A DNA stretch of 64,000 nucleotides from Pseudomarimonas salicorniae (GTDB taxonomy: Bacteria > Pseudomonadota > Gammaproteobacteria > Xanthomonadales > Xanthomonadaceae), in the NCBI RefSeq assembly GCF_023156535.1, contig NZ_JALNMH010000008.1:124001-188000 (forward strand), written 5' to 3'. This document shows positions 59,301-64,000 of the stretch, piece by piece. Below the pieces are notes generated by a model. That model was given only the letters and a program-made list of their open reading frames with translations. It was not told the origin of the DNA and ran no database searches. A program made the translations under genes and the position numbers. Each line of letters starts with the position of its first letter. The stretch's first letter is position 1.

Positions 59301-60402
59301 CGACTGCAGCCATGCCGAGCCCGGGTCCTTTCCGGTACTGCGCTTCCACTGCCGACGCGGGGACAGACTCAACTACGCCTACAGCGACGGACTGCGCACC
59401 ATCACCCGGCGTGAGGAAGACGGCGCCTGGGACTTCAGCCCGCCCACGCAGAGCGGCAGCGGCATCGACTGGAACTGCAACAACATCATCGACAGCGCGC
59501 CGGTGGCGGTGGACATCAACAACGACGGAGTGTTGAGCACCCAGCTGCTTGGACGCAGCGAATGGGATGCCATCCCCAACCCGCAGGGCTGCCTCGACCT
59601 CTACCTTCCCGACTGCGCCAACCCGGAGGCCAGCTGCTATGCCTTCAGTCCGGACTACCGGGCGCGCCTCCCGACGCTGGCGACCGGGCTTGCGCCGCTC
59701 GACTGCCGGACCAACTTCATCGCAAGCGGAGGCTGCCCCGGCGTCCCGCACAGCCGCCTGGGCAGCGACAGCTGCGAGGTTCTGGACCGCGATGTGCCGC
59801 GCAATCCTATGGCGCCGGGCCTGGCTGCACTGGTGGCCAAGCTTGCGCCCAAAGGCGACGCCCTTCCTGGCGACCCCGACACGCGCTCAAGCGAGGAATC
59901 CGACCTGCCGCCGCCGCCGCCCGGGTTCGAGCTGTGCGACCTGCGCGACAACGATGGCGATGGCGAGGTGGACGAGGGCTGCGCGGACAGCGACGGCGAT
60001 GGCCTGCCTGATCTGGCCGACAACTGTCCGGGCATCGCCAATGCCGATCAGGCCGACCTCGACGGCGACGGGCTGGGCGATGTGTGCCAGCATCCGGCGG
60101 TTTTGAACGTGCAGGCGGTGGTCGATGGCGACCGTCGCGTGAGCCTGAGCTGGGATGCGGATGGGATTCCGCGGCGCGGGTATGCGCTGTATCGGAAGAG
60201 TCTCGCGCAGCCCACACCCCGCTATCTCGGCGCCGGCTACCCGAGCAGCACCGACGGCCGGTTCGAGGATGGGCAGCTGAGCCCGGACACCTACACGTAT
60301 AGCGTCCGCGCGGTGAATCTCAACGGTGCCGAGGGCGCACCGGCAACGCTGACCGTGGAGGTGGCAGGAGAGATCCGGCTGTTCGCCAACGGCTTCGAGT
60401 AG
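56371..60402 (+). CDS. Large secreted metzincin-type metalloprotease-like protein with LamG-like and TSP3 repeats
   Basis: A 1343-residue protein with signal peptide CRSLLCLLALLVVSA. A LamG/concanavalin-like domain (about 30-205, IEAWVRLNSSSG) and a region with Ig-like/cadherin-like strands (about 430-620) come first. Calcium-binding TSP3-type repeats (about 630-665, DTDGDGLSD) and a Cys-rich patch (about 790-860) follow. Next is a zinc motif HELGHALGLGH (His872, Glu873, His876, His882) with a Met-turn methionine at 917 in SIMNYQF, spacing normal for metzincins. TSP3 repeats recur at about 1190-1240, then a fibronectin-III-like domain. The protein ends LFANGFE, a possible C-terminal sorting tag. 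Substrate unknown. The function as active protease is inferred from the intact motif. Confidence 0.85.
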   Translation: MCRSLLCLLALLVVSASNPLRANSSSLAVSSIVDRIQVEHAPDLQPPDEISIEAWVRLNSSSGCQTIAGKDFETGYWFGVCNGFLRSYLAGTASEATSSAQVPLNTWVHVAVTYNGTFRYHYVNGNVDLTRFAPPLPLPGNPRPLGIGADGASTRPLPAFNPFDGLISELRIWRVGLTLGEVRDGMLKSQRLPAPGLIAAWSLDGTVEERFGNFESRPASIATFASLPSPPVPHDPLLARPLGVVSTDGLCTENGWASAPGLPSWYATGSDLPANASNPLYTRIGGDAGALHVCIENRRRFADDPVYEVIIDTDGDAASAPATDDLRLMVARVAGLRAQRGSSSGAWQDTAVPSGVSARIDGTEFAESVEFRIPRSALGNARPFGVRVAHRFRNGSIREVGWPPLSNSDQPSSWQPVRINLTPPPSGDGRRPSIAMVANPGGMRPSTWRIEASGNDDVDVELVELLVDNAVVESCEFFGTSDEDGYCSHTGDFPVGPHRAIARVFDHVGQMALSSPRDFVVTVDGEKPALTLEADRQELAPGQSVTLTARASDPSGIREILIRDGLADITGIYQRCTFTEIRSERTCQVTLTPGPLDQFLRFSARAVDFESLTSDTASDVVVLVEAGGLDSDADGLADQIERLLCTDPANPDTDGDGLSDSWEVLGIRFADGSRLVLSDFGVNPCARDVLLQLDYEAGFEEVIDAVDAMRAEYRDKGIHLYAETRVRDRPTAHPVTHFGSWHAAYQQQDGAYYFAPERNWAFRYGYVRHLTGRSFATNRFLDLDGLAGDNGYCRGGDLEGAGCREDFDCPGGGLCRAGCSAGINAGSACSVDADCPNEDGSLARCTQPCEFLDATGRPECRRIVDLPYRVMHELGHALGLGHGGRSGTRNRRVSGGFVFLDNRGDDLNRKPNYQSIMNYQFGAGTVCMKPLPSPVPRGFGPDVIGRQSYALAGLGDLDETGLDERASSAVASALRGVDCSHAEPGSFPVLRFHCRRGDRLNYAYSDGLRTITRREEDGAWDFSPPTQSGSGIDWNCNNIIDSAPVAVDINNDGVLSTQLLGRSEWDAIPNPQGCLDLYLPDCANPEASCYAFSPDYRARLPTLATGLAPLDCRTNFIASGGCPGVPHSRLGSDSCEVLDRDVPRNPMAPGLAALVAKLAPKGDALPGDPDTRSSEESDLPPPPPGFELCDLRDNDGDGEVDEGCADSDGDGLPDLADNCPGIANADQADLDGDGLGDVCQHPAVLNVQAVVDGDRRVSLSWDADGIPRRGYALYRKSLAQPTPRYLGAGYPSSTDGRFEDGQLSPDTYTYSVRAVNLNGAEGAPATLTVEVAGEIRLFANGFE

Positions 60403-60503
60403 GCTCGCTCGCCGGGAATGGAGCCTGCCCCGGTCCGGCTTGCGCCGGTTGCGCGCCGCGGGCAGGCTGCGTGTCACGCGGACGGGTCCGCGATAGGAGT
60501 GTG

Positions 60504-61100
60504 ATGCGCACCTTTGTGCTGAGAGCCCGGGCGGCGCCGACCGACTCGCGGAAGCTTCTGGAGTCGGTCGGCGGCGAGGCGCATGCCGAGATCCTCGCCC
60601 ACACCCTGATGAATGCGATCTTCGTCGCCCAGTCACACCGGCCGGACGTCACCGTGTACCTGGTGCTCGAAAGCACCCAGGACTACTCGCGCACGATCCG
60701 CTTCGAGTCTGACCGGATGCACGACATAGGTGGGTTCAACGAGGCGGCCCTGCTGGCCAAGGTGGCCCGCGCACTGGACGCCTCGCGCGGCATGGGCAAG
60801 GAGGAATGCCGCGCCGTGGAATCCGGCGTCGAGGTCCGCACGATCAGCTTCGAACGACTGGTGCAGCAGCTAGCCGACGATCACCAGCTCTACGTCATGG
60901 ATCGCAAGGGCGAACCGATCGTCGCCGAGCCTTTCGGCCCGCGCCCCTGCTTCCTGCTCACCGATCACATCCCGATGCCGAAGAAGACCTTCCACAGCCT
61001 GGAACGTCTCGGAGCAAGAAAGCTCACCCTCGGCCGGACCATGCTGTTCGCCTCGCAATGCGTGGTGCTGATCCATCACGCGCTGGACCAGCAGGGCTAG
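60504..61100 (+). CDS. TrmY/DUF358-family SPOUT methyltransferase
   Basis: A 198-residue protein of the TrmY family, known in archaea as the N1-methyltransferase of pseudouridine 54 in tRNA. The match is visible in RTFVLRARAAPTDS at the start, HAEILAHTLMNAIFVAQSHRPDVTVYLVLE (read in parts), TIRFESD, the SAM-knot region CFLLTDHIPMPKK, and the final LTLGRTMLFASQCVVLIHHALD. Bacterial homologues are sporadic and their target is unsettled, since bacterial tRNAs normally carry m5U54. AGGAG lies four bases before ATG 60504. The gene stands alone between the metzincin gene and a repeat block. Confidence 0.88.
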   Translation: MRTFVLRARAAPTDSRKLLESVGGEAHAEILAHTLMNAIFVAQSHRPDVTVYLVLESTQDYSRTIRFESDRMHDIGGFNEAALLAKVARALDASRGMGKEECRAVESGVEVRTISFERLVQQLADDHQLYVMDRKGEPIVAEPFGPRPCFLLTDHIPMPKKTFHSLERLGARKLTLGRTMLFASQCVVLIHHALDQQG

Positions 61101-61200
61101 CGGGCAAGGCTCCGAACGAGACGAGGCGCCCGGGCGGTCGGCTCCCTCTGCGCCAGAAGGCGTCGGCGCTTGCGCAACAGTCGGCCGCGAAGAAGACATT

Positions 61201-61522
61201 TACAGGGTGCGGCTGGCCGCACCGGGCGTACCGTCCGAACGCCCGTATCGGTGCGCCCATGCACACCCTATGGGGCTCGCTGACGCCCAACGAAGCCCGA
61301 CTGTGGGAGCGCCCTTGGGCGCGACCGCGGAGTTCCGCTCTGGCCGCGGTCTGAGGGGAATCCGTAGCGCCGCGGTCGCGCCCAAGGGCACTCCCACAAT
61401 GCGACTGCGGCAAGGTCTGCTTTACGGCGCAAAACGGACCTTGCAGCACCGCTGCGTGTAGGAGCCAGCTTGCTGGCGATCATCCCGTTGGGCGCGCCTA
61501 TCGCCAGCAAGCTGGCTCCTAC
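61201..61522. repeat. Composite palindromic repeat (order C-B-A)
   Basis: Part C 61201-61271, part B 61304-61396, part A 61458-61522, with conserved linkers. It is the best-preserved full copy in the window together with 32851-33174. It fills the gap after the TrmY-family gene. Downstream to about 61800 nothing is recognisable. Confidence 0.9.
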
Positions 61523-61820
61523 ATCGGGGTTCTGCGGTACGTCTGCCTTGCGCCCAAGGTACACATCACCGAACGCACGTTCTGGGTCGAGATGCGCCGG
61601 TCGGCCCGGCGCTGCGACAGGAGCCAGGTCGAACCGGCTGAGAGCGCTCAAGAGTGAGGTTTCAGATGCCGGGCATACCGCGCCCAACTCAGTATTGCCG
61701 CGATGGGTGTCTACACGGCCCTACGCGATTCGAACATCGACTAGGTCGCAGGCATTGCCCAAGGGCACCTTCTGGAATTGTCGCGAATGCCTCACTCACG
61801 CGCGCGTTGCATGAGGGGGC

Positions 61821-61949
61821 ATGGCAATGGGCAAGTGCCGTTCGAAGGTCTTCTGGCGGGATCAATTGGCGCGGTTCGAGGATAGCGGTCTGCGCCGCGC
61901 GGCCTACTTTCGGCAGCGCCGGTGGGCGACGCACAGCTTCGAGTCCTGA
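61821..61949 (+). pseudogene. Small IS66 TnpA-like remnant
   Basis: A 42-residue frame from ATG 61821, too short for most gene finders. It contains FWRDQLARFEDSG and AAYFRQRRW, which resembles the N-terminal helix-turn-helix of IS66-type TnpA accessory proteins (W-x-x-x-x-x-x-FE-x-SG pattern). It ends at TGA 61947-61949 without the rest of the protein. No terminal inverted repeats or tnpB were seen. A stand-alone small gene is also possible. Confidence is low. Confidence 0.35.
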
Positions 61950-62059
61950 CGGGCGGCGCGATAAAGGGCTTGGGCGGGATCCGTTTTCGACGCCTCGCTG
62001 TATACGATTGCGTGGGCGAGCCCGGTTCTCGGGAGGCCTCGGGGAATCAGAGATCGTAT

Positions 62060-62073
62060 TGACAGCGCTGTCA
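62060..62073. promoter_or_regulatory. LacI/cre-type palindromic operator
   Basis: TGACAGCGCTGTCA, a perfect 14-bp palindrome that fits the cre-like consensus TGWNANCGNTNWCA used by LacI/GalR-family regulators. It overlaps a TTGACA hexamer (62059-62064) and lies 98 bp before the G8-domain gene. No LacI-family gene is in the window. Confidence 0.55.
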
Positions 62074-62171
62074 TGCCATGCGTGACTCAGCTTCTGGGCT
62101 GGTCTGAATGCGCTTCATTGGCCCGTCACGACAAGATCAACCATCGCTAAAGCGGGTGAGGAAACTGCCAC

Positions 62172-64000
62172 ATGAAGACTGGACGGATTGCCCAGTGGCT
62201 GCTGGTCATAACCTGTTACTTGCCGTCCTTGGTCTACGGCTTCGGACAGGGTGACACCAACGAATACGTCAGGCAGTTCCCCGGTCTGATCGCCAATTCC
62301 TATGCGGCGATCGACGACCCGAGTCTGGGGCCTGGGAACCTGTTGTCTGCCTGCAAGAACAGGGGGCGCCGGGATGCGACCGGAACGGTCATCGTCTCAG
62401 AGGCGACTCCAACGCAGGTGGGGGCTGCCGATATCCAGCAACGCTGTGGCGACAGCAACGATTGTGTCATCGGCCGCAACGTCACGCTGAATATGAATGG
62501 GGTGTTGAACCTGCGCTCCCTGATCGTTCGGGACGGTGGCGTAGTGCGATGGACCGACCAAACTCAAGTGGCCAGTGACGCTTGGCTTTGCGCCGGCTAC
62601 GTGGTTGTTGAGGCCGGCGGTATGTGGGATATGAATATTCAGGACGCGCTCAAGCGCGCCTGGATCTACATCAAGAACAATGGCGCCACCCACAGCGGCC
62701 TGCGCACGCGCGCCTTCGGTAGCTTCGCTGAGCGCCACCACGCAATGCATCCGGGCGCCGCTCCTCACTTCAGCGTCGTGGGCCGTGAGCTGAGCCGAAC
62801 CTGGTCTTTGCTGGCTGAGCCCCTGACTCCCAATTCCGGCACCCTCCGACTCATGCACGACCCGATCGCCATGGGCTGGAAAGTTGGCGACCGTATCGCT
62901 GTGGCACCCACCGAAGCCGGCATGAAAGCTAACGCGCAGGCATTCTTCATTGCCGGCCTATCGGCCACTGGGAGCGTCCAACTGAGTGCGCCAAGCAATG
63001 GAAACTCGACCCACCGCGCGGAGCGCAGCTGGCCGACTGGGACGGAGGCGTCGCTACGTGCCGCCGAAGTCATCAACCTGAGCCGCAACATCATCGTGAC
63101 GGGCGACGACTTTGAAGAAATCGCCTGTGATGCGAGCCTGCCAGAAGCAGGGCCAGGCTTTGGCACATCGACGCAAGGCTGCAGGTGCACCAATAACCGC
63201 AATTCCTGCACGATGGGCCTGCATACCGCCTCTGCCCACGCGGGATATTCCGTGGTGGCCAATACCCGCATAGAAAAGTGTGGCCAGCGCGGCGTTGAGG
63301 GCAAGTACTGCCTGCACTTTCACCACATGGCCGATTGCTCCGACGACGCCACGAAAACGGGCTCAAGGTGCATTTACCGCAATAACGCCATGGAGTTTTC
63401 CCAGCAGCGCGGCCTGATCCTCCACTCCACGCACAATGCGCAAGTGGAGGCTAACGTCTTCTATGACATCCGCGGCGCCAACCTCTATATCGAGGACGGC
63501 AATGAAATGCTGAATACCGTCGCTTACAACGTCGGCATCTGCCCACGGGGAGACAACGGCTGCACGCTCCCCGGCACGTCCAACGGTCAGGCGGACACCT
63601 CCTTGAACCAGACCGGCCTTTACATGGAAAGCCCGAACAACCTGCTGGTGGGCAACCGGATGGCGAACTTTTTCAATGGCATGTTCAACAACGCCGGCAA
63701 TGGTCGAGGCGACTCGGAGGGCCAGGTCTGCGGGAGCAATGCACCGCTTGGCTTCTGGGAGGGCAATACCTTTCATTCCAGCGGGCGCTTTGGCACCTAC
63801 TTGCTGAACGGTAACTTCCCCCGACGAAACACAGGCCAGTCCATCGCCAACAACGGGACCACCAATCGCAATGACGATTGCCCTGCTTACGATGCACAGG
63901 GCAGGGACGTTGGCCTGGCGTCAGTGATCACAGGCCATTTCGATTACGGCAACGCCTTCGTGGGCCAGTACGGGGCGGGTGATATCCAGTACAAGAACCA
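62172..64000 (+). CDS. Secreted G8-domain/parallel beta-helix (CEMIP-like) protein, 3'-truncated by window edge
   Basis: 609 codons are visible and the frame is still open at 64000. The signal peptide is KTGRIAQWLLVITCYLPSLVYG. A G8-like region (about 90-230) is recognised from LNMNGVLNLRSLIVRDGG, VVVEAGGMWDM and GWKVGDRIAVAP. Next comes AEVINLSRNIIVTGDD and a right-handed beta-helix (about 300-600) with repeats such as NAQVEANVFYDIRGANLYIED and NNLLVGNRMANFFNG. The order resembles the CEMIP/TMEM2/PKHD1L1 family, some of which bind or depolymerise hyaluronan. Bacterial members probably act on polysaccharides. More AT at third positions than in neighbouring genes suggests recent transfer. Confidence 0.8.
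   Translation, partial: MKTGRIAQWLLVITCYLPSLVYGFGQGDTNEYVRQFPGLIANSYAAIDDPSLGPGNLLSACKNRGRRDATGTVIVSEATPTQVGAADIQQRCGDSNDCVIGRNVTLNMNGVLNLRSLIVRDGGVVRWTDQTQVASDAWLCAGYVVVEAGGMWDMNIQDALKRAWIYIKNNGATHSGLRTRAFGSFAERHHAMHPGAAPHFSVVGRELSRTWSLLAEPLTPNSGTLRLMHDPIAMGWKVGDRIAVAPTEAGMKANAQAFFIAGLSATGSVQLSAPSNGNSTHRAERSWPTGTEASLRAAEVINLSRNIIVTGDDFEEIACDASLPEAGPGFGTSTQGCRCTNNRNSCTMGLHTASAHAGYSVVANTRIEKCGQRGVEGKYCLHFHHMADCSDDATKTGSRCIYRNNAMEFSQQRGLILHSTHNAQVEANVFYDIRGANLYIEDGNEMLNTVAYNVGICPRGDNGCTLPGTSNGQADTSLNQTGLYMESPNNLLVGNRMANFFNGMFNNAGNGRGDSEGQVCGSNAPLGFWEGNTFHSSGRFGTYLLNGNFPRRNTGQSIANNGTTNRNDDCPAYDAQGRDVGLASVITGHFDYGNAFVGQYGAGDIQYKN

Noticed and set aside
57400-59751. 783-codon minus-strand frame inside the metzincin gene
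   Set aside because: The plus strand encodes a signal peptide and ordered domains. The minus frame shows none.
61654-62085. 143-codon plus-strand frame between the repeat block and the G8 gene
   Set aside because: No recognisable motif, overlaps the better short frame at 61821, and crosses the operator region.

Overview
The window is a contiguous piece of a high-GC, gene-dense gammaproteobacterial chromosome. The gene content (lptD-surA-pdxA, clpS-clpA, nudJ-mnmA-hflD, infA, parC, purT, a bacterial arginyl/leucyl-protein transferase, a DUF6491-type secreted protein) and the many short palindromic intergenic repeats fit an organism of the Xanthomonadales/Lysobacterales group. That placement is inferred from gene order and style. 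No rRNA or other phylogenetic marker was available to test it.

Layout. 1-6.4 kb: 3'-truncated rimO, a GAF-PAS-LOV-GGDEF-EAL c-di-GMP protein and parC. 6.4-8.8 kb: divergent FKBP isomerase and wax ester synthase/DGAT. 9-19.7 kb: outer-membrane biogenesis (lptD, surA), pdxA, a tightly packed dienelactone hydrolase-HIT-pxpB-pxpC run, mtnA and two poorly known genes. 19.8-20.2 kb: tRNA-Gly and tRNA-Cys, each with its own terminator. 20.2-29 kb: a nucleotide cyclase, bpt, a secreted EEP-fold phosphoesterase, purT, a transglutaminase-like protein, a beta-propeller protein, and an SPFH/ribbon-helix-helix/membrane/VanY operon with a candidate tandem operator. 29-43 kb: hisS overlapping a long HAL-family lyase, infA, clpSA, nudJ-mnmA-hflD, and a DJ-1-like protein fused by overlap to a two-component system. 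43-52 kb: M19 dipeptidase, then a GntR-ABC-permease-S9 peptidase operon flanked by direct repeats, then aroG with an aromatic-rich leader peptide and terminator. 52-56 kb: NlpC/P60 lipoprotein, DUF2058 protein, a membrane protein and a hybrid-less sensor kinase. 56-64 kb: a 1343-residue secreted metzincin-type protein, a TrmY-family SPOUT methyltransferase, a repeat block with a transposase-like scrap, and a G8/beta-helix protein cut by the right edge whose codon use looks less GC-rich.

Many genes are translationally coupled through ATGA or GTGA overlaps, and several have a -10-like hexamer only six bases before the ATG, which suggests leaderless transcripts. Nearly all long intergenic gaps are filled by a few families of palindromic repeats. 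One recurs as a composite of about 320 bp in both orientations, and another flanks the ABC/peptidase operon.

The most notable items are the predicted aroG attenuator (leader peptide containing FCFWYAF), the LOV-containing c-di-GMP enzyme, the archaeal-type TrmY homologue, paired inverted arrays of TGGTCA-like boxes at about 22-bp spacing that look like the ends of a lost IS21-type element, the SPFH operon operator, and a LacI/cre-type palindrome before the G8 protein. No CRISPR array, prophage or recognisable defence island was seen.
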